From contig JAUIIQ010000009.1 of NCBI GenBank assembly GCA_030431585.1, positions 1-35,487 on the forward strand: a DNA stretch of 35,487 bases, read 5' to 3'. Origin of the DNA: Gammaproteobacteria bacterium (GTDB lineage Bacteria; Pseudomonadota; Gammaproteobacteria; Pseudomonadales; Halieaceae). The notes beneath the pieces were generated by a model. That model did not search any database. It was not told where the DNA came from and saw nothing but the letters and a program-made list of their open reading frames with translations. This document shows positions 1 to 8,677 of the stretch, piece by piece (the stretch's first letter is position 1; every line of letters begins with the position of its first letter). Position numbers and translations under genes: made by a program.

Positions 1-1287
1 TGGATGCCCTATACGGGCAATCGCCAGTTCAAGGACGACCCGCGCATGATTGTGGGTGCCGATGGCATTTATTACCTCGATGATAAAGGTCGGCGCATCC
101 TGGACGGCCTTTCCGGCCTGTGGACCTGTGGCCTGGGCCACAATCGGGCAGAAATCACCGAGGCGGTGTCGAGGCAGATGCAGACGCTGGACTACGCGCC
201 CGCGTTTCAGTACGGCCAGCCGCGATCGTTCGAGCTGGCCAATCAGATCAAATCACTGACTCCGGAGGGGCTGGACTATGTGTTTTTCACCAACTCCGGC
301 TCGGAGAGCGCGGACACATCGTTGAAAATGGCCAGAGCCTATTGGCGGCTGAAAGGCCAGCCGAGCAAAACCCGCCTGATAGGCCGTGCCAAGGGCTACC
401 ATGGTGTCAACTTTGGCGGTATTTCCGTGGGCGGCATTGGCGCCAACCGCAAGATGTTCGGCAACGCAGTGGAGGCCGACCACCTGGCGCATACGATGTT
501 GCCTGAAAATGCCTACACGCGCGGTATGCCTGCCAGCGGCTGGCATCTGGCGGATGAGCTGAATGAGCTGATTGCCCTGCACGATGCGTCCAACATTGCC
601 GCAGTGATTGTAGAGCCGCTGGCTGGTTCTGCGGGCGTTATTCCACCGCCTGCCGGCTATTTGCAGCGCTTGCGTGACATCTGTGACGCCAATGAAATCC
701 TGCTTATTTTTGACGAGGTCATTACCGGGTTCGGCCGTATGGGTGCGATGACGGGCGCAGATGCCTTCGGCGTGGTGCCTGATATCATGAACCTTGCCAA
801 ACAGTTGACCAACGGCGCTGTCCCCATGGGCGCGGTGGTGGCCAGGGATGAAATCTACCAGACCTTTATGGCCCAGGGCGGGCCTGAGTACATGCTCGAA
901 TTCCCTCATGGCTATACCTACTCGGCACACCCGGTGGCCTGTGCTGCAGCCATCGCTGCCCTCGATGTGCTGCAGCGGGAGCAGTTGCCTCAGCGCGTGG
1001 CCTCACTGGCACCGTATTTCGAGGATGCACTGCACCAGCTGCGCGGCCGGCCACATATCACGGATATCCGCAATTATGGCTTTGCCGGGGCACTGACACT
1101 TGGCAGCTATCCCGGCGAGCCGGCGCGTCGACCCTATGAAGTGGCAATGCGAATGTGGGAAAAAGGCTTCTATGTGCGTTACGGCGGCGACACCATTCAG
1201 TTGGGTTTGCCCTTCGTGATTGAAAAGCACGAAATCGACAATCTCGTCGGTGCGCTCGGCGAATCTCTGGAAGAACTGGCACAATAG
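1..1287 (+). CDS. class III PLP aminotransferase (omega-amino acid:pyruvate type), 5' truncated by window edge
   Basis: A PLP-dependent transaminase of class III, the omega-amino acid/beta-alanine:pyruvate group, which moves an amino group from an omega-amine or amino acid to a keto acid in the cytosol. The reading frame is open from base 1: a Trp codon precedes the first Met, and WMPYTGNR matches the internal start of this family, so the true start lies outside the window. Numbering from that Met, FTNSGSESAD (about 95-104) is the phosphate-binding segment. FDEVITGFGRMG (about 236-247) carries the PLP-ring Asp, and Lys266 in NLAKQLTNG is the expected Schiff-base lysine. The following AEC permease starts 26 bases downstream on the same strand and may be co-transcribed. 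The family is certain; the substrate cannot be read from sequence. Confidence 0.93.
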   Translation, partial: WMPYTGNRQFKDDPRMIVGADGIYYLDDKGRRILDGLSGLWTCGLGHNRAEITEAVSRQMQTLDYAPAFQYGQPRSFELANQIKSLTPEGLDYVFFTNSGSESADTSLKMARAYWRLKGQPSKTRLIGRAKGYHGVNFGGISVGGIGANRKMFGNAVEADHLAHTMLPENAYTRGMPASGWHLADELNELIALHDASNIAAVIVEPLAGSAGVIPPPAGYLQRLRDICDANEILLIFDEVITGFGRMGAMTGADAFGVVPDIMNLAKQLTNGAVPMGAVVARDEIYQTFMAQGGPEYMLEFPHGYTYSAHPVACAAAIAALDVLQREQLPQRVASLAPYFEDALHQLRGRPHITDIRNYGFAGALTLGSYPGEPARRPYEVAMRMWEKGFYVRYGGDTIQLGLPFVIEKHEIDNLVGALGESLEELAQ

Positions 1288-1313
1288 GGGTTTGCAGCAG
1301 CCGAAGATGGCGC

Positions 1314-2285
1314 TTGACCACTACTGACGCGACAGAACTTTTCCTCACCTGCCTGCAGGTTTCCCTGCCGACCTTCGGCTGGGTGTTCGCCGGTGCCCTG
1401 CTGGCGCGCCTGGGTTGGTTGAGCGAATCGCTCAACGATAAAATTTCCCGCTTGTCGTTCCGCTATGGCTTGCCGCTGATGCTGTTCGCCGGCGCCGCCA
1501 GTGTGGATTACGCCAGCGTTCGCGGCGCTACCTATCTGCTTGCGGGCGTATTGGGAACGCTGCTGGTCACTGTGATTGCCTGGTTTTACAGCATCTGGCG
1601 CGCGCACCCATTACGCGAACGCGGCATTTTTGTGCAGGGCGCATTCCGCTCCAACCTGGCGATCATGGGCCTCGCCCTGTGCATTTCAGCCTATGGCGAG
1701 GAGGGTGCGCAACTGGCTGCCCTGGCAGTGGCTATCATGACCAGTCTATACAACGTGCTGGTTGTGTTCGTGCTCAATGCCACCCTGGGCGGAACGGCCT
1801 CGCTGCTTGCGGCCGTGCTCGGTATTCTGCGCAACCCCCTCATTATCGGTATCGCCGCCGGTGTTGCCCTGTCGCTGTCCGGCTTGCCCGTCCCGGACAT
1901 CGTCAAGCCCGCCGGCGCCTGGCTGAGCGCGTTTTTTCTTCCGTTGATGCTGATCTGTATAGGCGGCGCTATGAAACTCGGAGAACTGCGTTACTCAGGC
2001 ATGCTCGCCTGGGAATCCACGTTATGGCGTTTACTGGTGGGCCCGGCCATTATCGTGTCGCTGGCCCTGCTGATGGGAGTGCGCGGTGCGCCCCTGGGGG
2101 TGCTGTTCCTGCTGGTGGGCGCGCCTGCGGCGGCATCCGGTTATATCATGGTGGTGGCGGCTCGCGGCAACGGTGTGCTTGCCGCTAACATTGTGGTTCT
2201 GAGTACGCTGTTCTCTGCGCTCAGCCTCACCCTTGGACTATTTCTGCTGTCCCTCCTTTCGCTGATAGGGGCGGTTGGCGCCTAG
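1314..2285 (+). CDS. AEC (auxin efflux carrier) family permease
   Basis: An integral inner-membrane transporter of 323 residues, almost wholly hydrophobic, with about ten predicted membrane spans. It has the AEC/malonate-transporter layout: an N-terminal half ending near GIFVQGAFRSNLAIMG, a mobile central loop, and a C-terminal half containing AGAWLSAFFLPLMLICIGG. GAFRSNLAIMG and the PAAASGYIMV segment are typical of the family. Substrates in bacteria are usually small organic anions or amino-acid-like compounds; here it is unknown. The start is a TTG at 1314. The nearby ATG at 1306 is out of frame, and no strong Shine-Dalgarno is visible. The gene lies 26 bases after the aminotransferase, so it may import or export that enzyme's substrate or product (inference). 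Confidence 0.88.
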   Translation: MTTTDATELFLTCLQVSLPTFGWVFAGALLARLGWLSESLNDKISRLSFRYGLPLMLFAGAASVDYASVRGATYLLAGVLGTLLVTVIAWFYSIWRAHPLRERGIFVQGAFRSNLAIMGLALCISAYGEEGAQLAALAVAIMTSLYNVLVVFVLNATLGGTASLLAAVLGILRNPLIIGIAAGVALSLSGLPVPDIVKPAGAWLSAFFLPLMLICIGGAMKLGELRYSGMLAWESTLWRLLVGPAIIVSLALLMGVRGAPLGVLFLLVGAPAAASGYIMVVAARGNGVLAANIVVLSTLFSALSLTLGLFLLSLLSLIGAVGA

Positions 2286-2366
2286 CCCCGGAAAATCTGG
2301 AGAAATTGCCAATTCTGTGATGACGTTCCTTGTCTGCTCGTGGCAGATTGTCTGTCGGAGTCAGCG

Positions 2367-2375
2367 AAAGGAGGT
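2367..2375 (+). promoter_or_regulatory. near-perfect Shine-Dalgarno of the PilZ gene
   Basis: AAAGGAGGT is complementary to the 16S rRNA 3' end and lies 7 bases before the ATG at 2383. It fixes the PilZ start at 2383 instead of any upstream in-frame codon from 2275 on, and it suggests strong translation. Confidence 0.8.
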
Positions 2376-2382
2376 ACCACCG

Positions 2383-2769
2383 ATGACCTACGACTACACA
2401 GACAGGCGCCAGTATGAACGCATCGAGGTTGTGCAGGCCATCTTTATTGAAGTCGTGAGTCGCGGCAGTCGCAAGGAGTCGGACAACGCCATCCTGCGCT
2501 GTGAAACGGTCGATATATCCGTCGGCGGCCTCAAGCTTTTCGTGCCCGATGAGATCGCCTCGGGTACCCGTCTCAACCTGGCCGTGCCCATGGAGGGCTG
2601 GACAGAAAACCTGGAACTGGAGGGGCAGGCCAAATGGAGCCGCCCCGCTGATGACCGCCCGGGTTACTGGGTGGGCCTGGAGCTAATGGACTCCAGCCGG
2701 GAGGATATGGAGCGCTGGTTCAAGGTGGTTCACTCACTCGCTCCCAAGGTGCGCGCGGGCGAAGCCTGA
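2383..2769 (+). CDS. PilZ domain protein (c-di-GMP receptor)
   Basis: A 128-residue single-domain PilZ protein. The c-di-GMP-binding signature is complete: RRQYERIEV near residues 7-15 supplies the RxxxR arginines, and DISVGGLKL about 35 residues later supplies the D/N-x-S-x-x-G motif. This predicts real ligand binding, and such stand-alone PilZ proteins usually act as cytosolic adaptors that change motility, exopolysaccharide or regulator activity. The start at 2383 is chosen because of the strong ribosome-binding site. The frame stays open upstream to 2275, but that stretch lacks PilZ similarity and overlaps the permease. The gene ends exactly where the convergent acyl-CoA dehydrogenase gene ends, with no terminator visible between them. 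Its target is unknown. Confidence 0.92.
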   Translation: MTYDYTDRRQYERIEVVQAIFIEVVSRGSRKESDNAILRCETVDISVGGLKLFVPDEIASGTRLNLAVPMEGWTENLELEGQAKWSRPADDRPGYWVGLELMDSSREDMERWFKVVHSLAPKVRAGEA

Positions 2770-3906
2770 TCAGCGGCCCAGGATGGACCGCGCAACCAGT
2801 TCGCGCATAATTTCCGAGCTGCCACCATAGATGCGCTGAATGCGCGCATCGGTGTAGAAGCGGGAGATGGGGTATTCCGCCGTATAACCGTAGCCGCCGA
2901 ACAGCTGCAGGCATTGGTCAATGGTGCGGCATTGCATCTCTGTACTGGCATATTTCAGCATGGCCGCATTATCAGCGGTCAATTCGCCTGCCGCGTATTC
3001 GGTGGCGCACTTCTCGTAAAAAGCGCGATTGAGGCCGATTTCGGTTTTCACATCCGCCAGGCTGAAGCGCGTGTTCTGGAAGCTGGCCACCGTCTGGCCG
3101 AAGGCTTTACGCTCTTTCACGTAGTCTATGGTCAACTCCAGGGCCCCTTCTGCGGCAGCTACCGCCTGCGCGGCGATACCCAGTCTCTCGCGGGGCAGTT
3201 CGGTCATCATGATGACGAAGCCCTTGTTCAACTCGCCCAGCAGGGCGTCGCCGGGCAGGCGCATGTCCTGAAAGAACAGTTCAGCAGTGTCTGAACTGTG
3301 CTGGCCGATTTTCTCTATCTTCTTGCCACGCTCAAAACCGGGCAGGCTGGTGTCAACCAGAAACAGTGACGTGCCCTTGGCGCCTTTGCCAGGATCGGTA
3401 ATGGCGGCAACAATGACCAGGTCGGCGTGGATGCCGTTGGTAATGAATATCTTGGAGCCATTGAGTATCCACTCATCCCCGTCGCGAACCGCGTTGGTGC
3501 GGATCGCCTGCACGTCGGATCCGGCCCCCGGCTCGGTCATCGCCAGAGCGCCCACGGCTTCGCCGGTCACCATTTTGGGCAACCATTGCTGTTTTTGCTG
3601 TTCGCTACCGAAGTGCTCGATATAAGGCGCTACGATATTGCTGTGAATGCCGTAGCCGCTGCAGAAACCGCCGTAACCCATGCGTGAGAGTTCTTCTATC
3701 ATGGCAAAGCAGACTTGTGGCGAGGTGCCTGCGCCGCCATAGGCTTCTGGCATATCAGGGCAGAGCAGGCCCGCGGCGCCCAGGGTATTCCATAATTCCC
3801 GGGGCACGATATGATCGGCTTCCCACTGCTCGAAATGCGGTTCAATCTCCTGCTCGAACGCGCGGCGCGCCATGTCGCGAAACAGTGTCAGTTCTGCCTT
3901 GTCCAT
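2770..3906 (-). CDS. acyl-CoA dehydrogenase, LCAD-like
   Basis: An FAD-dependent acyl-CoA dehydrogenase of 378 residues that forms the trans-2-enoyl-CoA in beta-oxidation or branched/amino-acid-derived acyl-CoA breakdown and passes electrons to ETF. MTEPGAGSDV (about 123-132) is the acyl-CoA dehydrogenase signature, and RKAFGQTV and QLFGGYGYTAEYPISR are conserved C-terminal elements. The usual catalytic Glu of the IYEGT motif is replaced, giving IYGGSSEIM. ELPRERL at about 236-242 matches the position of the base in long-chain acyl-CoA dehydrogenase and isovaleryl-CoA dehydrogenase types, so the enzyme should be active. The ATG at 3906 is the natural family start. It is divergent from the aldehyde dehydrogenase gene across 127 bases. 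Chain-length preference is not readable. Confidence 0.93.
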   Translation of the reverse strand: MDKAELTLFRDMARRAFEQEIEPHFEQWEADHIVPRELWNTLGAAGLLCPDMPEAYGGAGTSPQVCFAMIEELSRMGYGGFCSGYGIHSNIVAPYIEHFGSEQQKQQWLPKMVTGEAVGALAMTEPGAGSDVQAIRTNAVRDGDEWILNGSKIFITNGIHADLVIVAAITDPGKGAKGTSLFLVDTSLPGFERGKKIEKIGQHSSDTAELFFQDMRLPGDALLGELNKGFVIMMTELPRERLGIAAQAVAAAEGALELTIDYVKERKAFGQTVASFQNTRFSLADVKTEIGLNRAFYEKCATEYAAGELTADNAAMLKYASTEMQCRTIDQCLQLFGGYGYTAEYPISRFYTDARIQRIYGGSSEIMRELVARSILGR

Positions 3907-3952
3907 ATCCGGCTTCTCCCTGCAAGTTGGCTAAAAAACGGTCGCGATTGTA

Positions 3953-3967
3953 CACCCCTGCGGGGTG
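3953..3967. promoter_or_regulatory. short perfect inverted repeat in a divergent intergenic region
   Basis: CACCCC and GGGGTG are separated by 3 bases, between the divergent acyl-CoA dehydrogenase (starts 3906) and aldehyde dehydrogenase (starts 4034) genes. It could be an operator or a leader hairpin. No T-tract follows, so a terminator is unlikely. Its function is not established. Confidence 0.3.
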
Positions 3968-4033
3968 ATACCCAAGACGGGCAGCGGTGCTACACTATGA
4001 CCCGATTTTTATCTCATCACTATTGGAGGCCAC

Positions 4034-5461
4034 ATGCGCGAGTACAAGCAGTTTTATATTAACGGTCAGTGGGTCGACCCGGTCACACCGAATGACTTCG
4101 ACGTTATCAATCCGGCGACGGAAGAGGTGTGTGCGGTTATTTCCCTTGGCTCCGAGGCCGATGTAGACCAGGCCGTCGCCGCCGCCAAGGCAGCGTTTGC
4201 CAGCTATGGCCGCAGTACCCGCGAGGAGCGCATCGAACTGCTGGAGTCCTGCGTGGACGTGTACAGGAAGCGTTACAACGACATCGCCGATGCTATCCGC
4301 GAGGAAATGGGCGCACCGCAGACCCTGGCAGCAGGTGGTCAGGCGCACTGCGGCCTGGGGCACCTGGAAGAGGCCTTGCGGGTGTTGCGAGATTTTCAGT
4401 TCGAGGAAGACCTTGGCGAACACCGGGTATTCAAGGAACCTATTGGCGTGTGCGGCCTGATCACTCCCTGGAACTGGCCGGTGAACCAGATTGGCTGCAA
4501 GGTGGCTCCGGCGCTGGCGGTGGGCTGTACCATGGTGCTCAAGCCCAGCGAAGTTGCACCGCTGTCAGCCTATATCTGGAGCGAAATCATGGATGAAGCC
4601 GGCGTGCCGGCCGGTGTGTACAACATGATCAATGGTGACGGTCCGGTGGTGGGCACCGCGCTGTCGCGCCACCCCGACGTGGACATGATGTCCTTTACCG
4701 GCAGTACGCGTGCTGGCACCCTGGTCGCGCAGAATGCCGCGCCTACCGTGAAGCGCGTTACCCAGGAACTGGGCGGCAAGTCACCCAATATCGTGCTCGA
4801 CGATGCTGACCTGGAAGAGGCAGTGACTCGTGGCGTACTGCACATGTACAACAACACCGGCCAGTCCTGCAACGCCCCTTCGCGGATGCTGGTGCCTGCA
4901 GACAAACTGGCCGAGGCAGAGGCCATCGCAATCAAGGTGACGGAGTCTGTAGTGGTGGGCGACCCGGCCAGCGAGGAGACCACCATGGGTCCGGTCGTGT
5001 CCGAGGTGCAGTTCAACAAGATTCAGGGCTTGATCGAGAAAGGCATAGAAGAGGGTGCCAAACTGGTAGTGGGCGGCCCCGGTCGTCCTGAGGGTATCGA
5101 CAAAGGCTATTTTATCCGGCCCACCGTTTTTTCCGGCGCTAACAACCAGATGACCATCGCCGCGGAGGAGATTTTCGGTCCGGTGCTGACCATCATTCCC
5201 TATGAAACCGAGGAAGAGGCGATCGAGATCGCCAATGACACCCCTTATGGGCTGGCAGGCTATGTCCAGAGTGGTGATATTGAGCACGCGCGCAAAGTGG
5301 CCGCTCGTATTCGTGCGGGTAACGTGCACATCAACGGCGCATCCGGTGGCTATAACGTACCTTTTGGGGGATACAAACAGTCAGGAAACGGGCGCGAGTG
5401 GGGTGCCCATGGTTTTACTGATTTCCTCGAAATAAAGGCAGTGGAAGGTTACGGAGAATAA
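4034..5461 (+). CDS. NAD(P)-dependent aldehyde dehydrogenase
   Basis: A 475-residue aldehyde dehydrogenase superfamily enzyme that oxidises an aldehyde to its carboxylic acid in the cytosol. TPWNWPVNQIGCK (about 144-156) and KPSEVAP (about 170) form the cofactor pocket. FTGSTRAG (about 221-228) is the Rossmann turn, Glu245 in TQELGGKS is the general base, and Cys279 in NTGQSCNAPSRM is the nucleophile. PFGGYKQSGNGREWG is the conserved C-terminal loop. The length is normal. The start at 4034 has GGAGG 5 bases upstream. Only 12 bases separate it from glpK, so the two are probably one transcript. Similar enzymes are often annotated as aldehyde dehydrogenases of broad range, and the substrate is unknown. 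A link to glycerol metabolism (glyceraldehyde) is possible but is only inference. Confidence 0.94.
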   Translation: MREYKQFYINGQWVDPVTPNDFDVINPATEEVCAVISLGSEADVDQAVAAAKAAFASYGRSTREERIELLESCVDVYRKRYNDIADAIREEMGAPQTLAAGGQAHCGLGHLEEALRVLRDFQFEEDLGEHRVFKEPIGVCGLITPWNWPVNQIGCKVAPALAVGCTMVLKPSEVAPLSAYIWSEIMDEAGVPAGVYNMINGDGPVVGTALSRHPDVDMMSFTGSTRAGTLVAQNAAPTVKRVTQELGGKSPNIVLDDADLEEAVTRGVLHMYNNTGQSCNAPSRMLVPADKLAEAEAIAIKVTESVVVGDPASEETTMGPVVSEVQFNKIQGLIEKGIEEGAKLVVGGPGRPEGIDKGYFIRPTVFSGANNQMTIAAEEIFGPVLTIIPYETEEEAIEIANDTPYGLAGYVQSGDIEHARKVAARIRAGNVHINGASGGYNVPFGGYKQSGNGREWGAHGFTDFLEIKAVEGYGE

Positions 5462-5473
5462 GAGGTAGCGGGC

Positions 5474-6964
5474 ATGGCGGAGTTTGTACTGGCAATCGAT
5501 CAGGGCACCACGGGCAGCACGGTTGCCCTGATGGATTCGGCGGGCAAGCTCCGCGCCAGCGTGAATCACGAGTTTCCGCAGCTTTACCCGCAGCCGGGTT
5601 GGGTGGAGCACCGCCCCGCGGACATCTGGGACTCGGTGGTGAAGGGCATTCGCGCGCTGATGCGCAAACGGCTGTGCAAAGCCGCCGATATTGTTGCCAT
5701 AGGTATTACCAACCAGCGCGAAACCGCGCTGCTCTGGGACAAGAGCAACGGTGAAGCGCTCAATAATGCGGTGGTCTGGCAGTGCAGGCGCACCACCGGG
5801 TTTTGTGAACAACTGAAATCGCAAGGGCATGAGAAAGCGGTGCGGCGCAAAACAGGGCTGCTGCTTGACCCGTACTTCTCGGCGAGTAAATTTCGCTGGT
5901 TGCTGGCCAATACCGCTGGTGTTGGCCGTCTGCACAAGGCGGGCAGGGTGGCGGCGGGCACGATCGACAGCTACCTGATCTGGCGGCTGACCGCTGGAGA
6001 GCGCCACGTTACCGATGTGTCCAACGCGTCCCGTACCTCGCTGATGAACCTGAAAACCCTGCGCTGGGATCGGCAATTGCTGGATCTGTTCAAGGTACCC
6101 CGGGATATACTGCCAGCCATTGTCCCCTCCAGTACGGTACTGGGCCATACCCGCAACGTGCCTGGCCTGCCGGACGGTATTCCTATTGCCGGCGTCGCGG
6201 GTGATCAACAGGCGGCGCTGTTTGGCCAGGCCTGCTTTTCACCGGCCGATGCCAAGTGCACCTTCGGTACCGGCTCGTTTATTGTCATGAATACCGGTGC
6301 TGAGCTGTTGCTTTCCCGGTCCGGCCTGTTGACAACGGTAGCCTGGCAGTTGGGCGACAATGCAAAACCGGTTTACGCCCTGGAAGGCGGCGCGTTTGTC
6401 TGCGGCGCTGCTGTGCAGTGGCTGCGTGACGGGCTGCAGCTTATTAAACGGGCAGCGGACGTCGAGGCTTTGGCGGGCAGTGTTGCCGACCACGGTGGCG
6501 TGGAATTTGTGCCGGCGTTAACGGGGCTGGGGGCACCGCACTGGGCGCCAGAGGCGCGGGGTACCCTGTCGGGCCTTACCCGCGGCAGCGAGCGAGGCCA
6601 TATCGCCAGGGCAACCCTGGACGCGATGGCCTTGCAGAATGCCGATATCCTGCGTGCCATGGAGGCGGATATCGGCAAGCGCATGAAGCCACTACGTGTC
6701 GACGGTGGCGCGGCCGCCAACAATTTGTTGATGCAGATTCAGGCTGACGTGCTGGGCCGTAAACTGATTCGTCCCCAGGTGATTGAGACCACCGTTGCCG
6801 GCGCCTGCTATCTGGCGGGCCTGGGAGTGGGCCTGTGGAAGACGCCCGCCGAGATCAAGCGCATCTGGCAGGCAGAGCGCGATTTCACGGTACAGATGAG
6901 TACTGTCGCACGGCGCAAACGCCTGGCTTCCTGGGAGGCTGCGCTGCAGCGCACCTTGCTCTGA
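5474..6964 (+). CDS. glpK: glycerol kinase
   Basis: An FGGY-family kinase of 496 residues that phosphorylates glycerol to sn-glycerol 3-phosphate with ATP. IDQGTTGSTVALMD (8-21) is the N-terminal phosphate-binding motif, and NQRETALLWDKSNGE, FGTGSFIVMNTG and GLGAPHWAPEARG are glycerol-kinase-type segments. VDGGAAANNLLMQIQADV is the C-terminal FGGY signature. Residue 12-13 reads TG where E. coli GlpK has TS, a common variant. The length is close to the 500 residues usual for GlpK. No glpF or glpD is adjacent, which is unusual. It follows an aldehyde dehydrogenase by 12 bases and precedes a tiny zinc-ribbon gene by 3 bases. Other FGGY sugar kinases are less likely given the GlpK-like segments. 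Confidence 0.93.
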   Translation: MAEFVLAIDQGTTGSTVALMDSAGKLRASVNHEFPQLYPQPGWVEHRPADIWDSVVKGIRALMRKRLCKAADIVAIGITNQRETALLWDKSNGEALNNAVVWQCRRTTGFCEQLKSQGHEKAVRRKTGLLLDPYFSASKFRWLLANTAGVGRLHKAGRVAAGTIDSYLIWRLTAGERHVTDVSNASRTSLMNLKTLRWDRQLLDLFKVPRDILPAIVPSSTVLGHTRNVPGLPDGIPIAGVAGDQQAALFGQACFSPADAKCTFGTGSFIVMNTGAELLLSRSGLLTTVAWQLGDNAKPVYALEGGAFVCGAAVQWLRDGLQLIKRAADVEALAGSVADHGGVEFVPALTGLGAPHWAPEARGTLSGLTRGSERGHIARATLDAMALQNADILRAMEADIGKRMKPLRVDGGAAANNLLMQIQADVLGRKLIRPQVIETTVAGACYLAGLGVGLWKTPAEIKRIWQAERDFTVQMSTVARRKRLASWEAALQRTLL

Positions 6965-6967
6965 GCC

Positions 6968-7153
6968 ATGGGAGATATTATTCCCTTTCGCAAACCGAGC
7001 CTGAAGGAGAAACACAAGGGCAACACGCTTTGTCGTCACGGGCATCACAAGTGGATAATCGACAAGGCCAAACAATTCGACGTCAAGCAGGGCAAATTGG
7101 TTACCGTGTATCGCTGCAGCCGCTGCAATAAAACCAAAGTCAGGGCTGATTGA
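6968..7153 (+). CDS. small conserved zinc-ribbon-like protein
   Basis: A 61-residue basic protein of unknown function. It opens with MGDIIPFRKPSLKEK and carries CRHGHHKW near residue 22, then YRCSRCNKTK near residue 49. The two Cys-containing knuckles are separated by about 25 residues and give a CxxxxH plus CxxC arrangement that could bind one zinc ion. Lys and Arg are abundant, so nucleic-acid or ribosome contact is possible, but no function is known to me. It begins 3 bases after the glpK stop and ends 9 bases before the methyltransferase frame, so it is translated from the same message. The clean cysteine spacing and operon position support a real gene. Confidence 0.75.
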   Translation: MGDIIPFRKPSLKEKHKGNTLCRHGHHKWIIDKAKQFDVKQGKLVTVYRCSRCNKTKVRAD

Positions 7154-7162
7154 AACAATTCA

Positions 7163-8017
7163 TTGAAACAGCGCACCGAAACCGACCCATTGATAAACTC
7201 AGCTAACAGTCACAAGGCCGAGTACGTGCCACTGGCAGTGCCCGGGCTGTCTCGTCCCCTGGGTATCTACATCCATGATGAACGGGATCGGTTTGTCTCC
7301 GCACGCCTGCGTGAGGAAGGTATATGGGAGCCCTACGAGACGGCCCTGCTGATGCAGATACTGCAGCCGGGCGATGTGTTTGTGGATGTTGGTGCCAATA
7401 TCGGCTACTTCTCTTTGCTGGCCGCCCTGCGGGTGGGTCAGGCTGGCGCGGTTTTCGCGTTCGAGCCGGATGCGGCCAACCACGAGCTGCTGCAGCGCAG
7501 CAGTCTCGCCAACGGCTTGACGCAGACTATTCATGCGGAACGGGCCGGGCTGGCTGAACAGGCGGGCGAGGCCAGACTCTACCTCAGCGAGGATAATCTC
7601 GGTGACCACCAGATTTTTCCCACTGACACGGCGCGCGCAAGTCTCAGTGTAGCGCTGCTCAGCGGTAGTGAGTTCATGCGACCGCGCAGCACGCGGCTGG
7701 ACCTGTTGAAGATCGACACCCAGGGCTCCGAGTACGGTGTGGTGAAAGGGTTGATGCCATGGTTGCTCAGTCTGGATGCTGCGCCCAGGCTTATCGTTGA
7801 GCTAACTCCTCTTTCACTGCGCCAGTGCGGCAGCAGTGGCCGTTCATTGATTGAACTACTCGCCGGGCTGGGGCAACCCATGTGGATTATTGATCATCTT
7901 GAGCATCGCCTGGTGGCGAGCTCCGCCGACGAGCTTGCCTTGTGGTGTGACCATGTGGACGAGGTGCCGGGTGATGCGGGTTTTATGAATATCCTCGTAG
8001 GTCCAGGGGTTTCCTGA
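7163..8017 (+). CDS. FkbM-family SAM-dependent methyltransferase
   Basis: A class I methyltransferase of 284 residues. DVFVDVGANIGYFSLLAA (about 71-88) is SAM motif I and FAFEPDA (about 98-104) is motif II. LLKIDTQGSEYGVVKG (about 182-197) is the FkbM-type post-IV motif. Family members O-methylate sugars, polyketides or other metabolites, and the acceptor here is unknown. The annotated TTG at 7163 has no good ribosome-binding site. The first 18 or so residues are unlike the family, so the true start may lie a little downstream. The gene follows the zinc-ribbon gene within 10 bases and is probably translationally linked to it. Confidence 0.85.
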   Translation: MKQRTETDPLINSANSHKAEYVPLAVPGLSRPLGIYIHDERDRFVSARLREEGIWEPYETALLMQILQPGDVFVDVGANIGYFSLLAALRVGQAGAVFAFEPDAANHELLQRSSLANGLTQTIHAERAGLAEQAGEARLYLSEDNLGDHQIFPTDTARASLSVALLSGSEFMRPRSTRLDLLKIDTQGSEYGVVKGLMPWLLSLDAAPRLIVELTPLSLRQCGSSGRSLIELLAGLGQPMWIIDHLEHRLVASSADELALWCDHVDEVPGDAGFMNILVGPGVS

Positions 8018-8077
8018 GGGCGCACAAACGCGGCTGCAGCTGGTATGATTGCCGCTGTTTTTCAGGTGCCTTTTGTC

Positions 8078-8635
8078 ATGAATGATGTCATCCAGTTTTT
8101 GCAGCAACGCAATTCCGCTGCACAACTCACCGACCCCGCGCCCTCTGCCGAGGAGCTTGAGCACATGTTTCTCGCCGCCATGCGCGCCCCGGATCACGCA
8201 CGGCTGCGCCCCTGGCGGTTTCTTACCGTCAGCGGTGAACGCCGCAACGACCTGGGGGCGCTGTTGAGTGAGGCTCTGGCACGGCGTGAACCGGAAGCGG
8301 ACGCGGCGAAGCTGGAGAAAGTGAAATGCTCGCCGCTGCGCGCGCCCCTGCTGGTTGTGGTCATTACGCGCTTTTTCGAACACCCCAAGGTTCCGCCTGT
8401 AGAACAGCGCATGTCTGCTGCTTGTGCCGCTCATGGCCTGCTTTTGGCAGCCGAGGCGCTGGGATACGCCGGCATGTGGCGTACTGGCAATTCAGCCTTC
8501 GACCCCTTTGTGCACGAGGGTCTCGGCCTTGAGCAGGGCGAAGAAATAGCGGGTTTTATTTATCTGGGCAGCCGCCAGTGTGCCCGCAAACCGCTGCCGG
8601 CCTTGCAGCCAGCAGACTTTGTGCAGGCCTGGTAG
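8078..8635 (+). CDS. nitroreductase family protein, YdjA-like
   Basis: A compact flavin (FMN) nitroreductase of 185 residues, the same size and layout as E. coli YdjA. RNSAAQLTDPAPSAEEL near the N-terminus matches the RRS-x-x-x-L-x-x-PAP flavin-phosphate region. AAMRAPDHARLRPWRF is the diagnostic APDH-PW segment, and GYAGMWRTG lies in the C-terminal half. These enzymes reduce nitro or quinone-like compounds with NAD(P)H, and the physiological substrate is unknown. I prefer the ATG at 8078 because YdjA-type proteins start there and AGGTG sits 9 bases upstream. An in-frame ATG at 8045 would add 11 residues. Confidence 0.9.
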   Translation: MNDVIQFLQQRNSAAQLTDPAPSAEELEHMFLAAMRAPDHARLRPWRFLTVSGERRNDLGALLSEALARREPEADAAKLEKVKCSPLRAPLLVVVITRFFEHPKVPPVEQRMSAACAAHGLLLAAEALGYAGMWRTGNSAFDPFVHEGLGLEQGEEIAGFIYLGSRQCARKPLPALQPADFVQAW

Positions 8636-8677
8636 TGCCGACCGTGATCGCGAGAACGCTGGTTTAAGGAGTTATCG

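Noticed and set aside
253-930. 225-codon open frame on the minus strand
   Set aside because: It lies wholly antisense to the aminotransferase and has no recognisable motif; it is a shadow frame of a high-GC gene.
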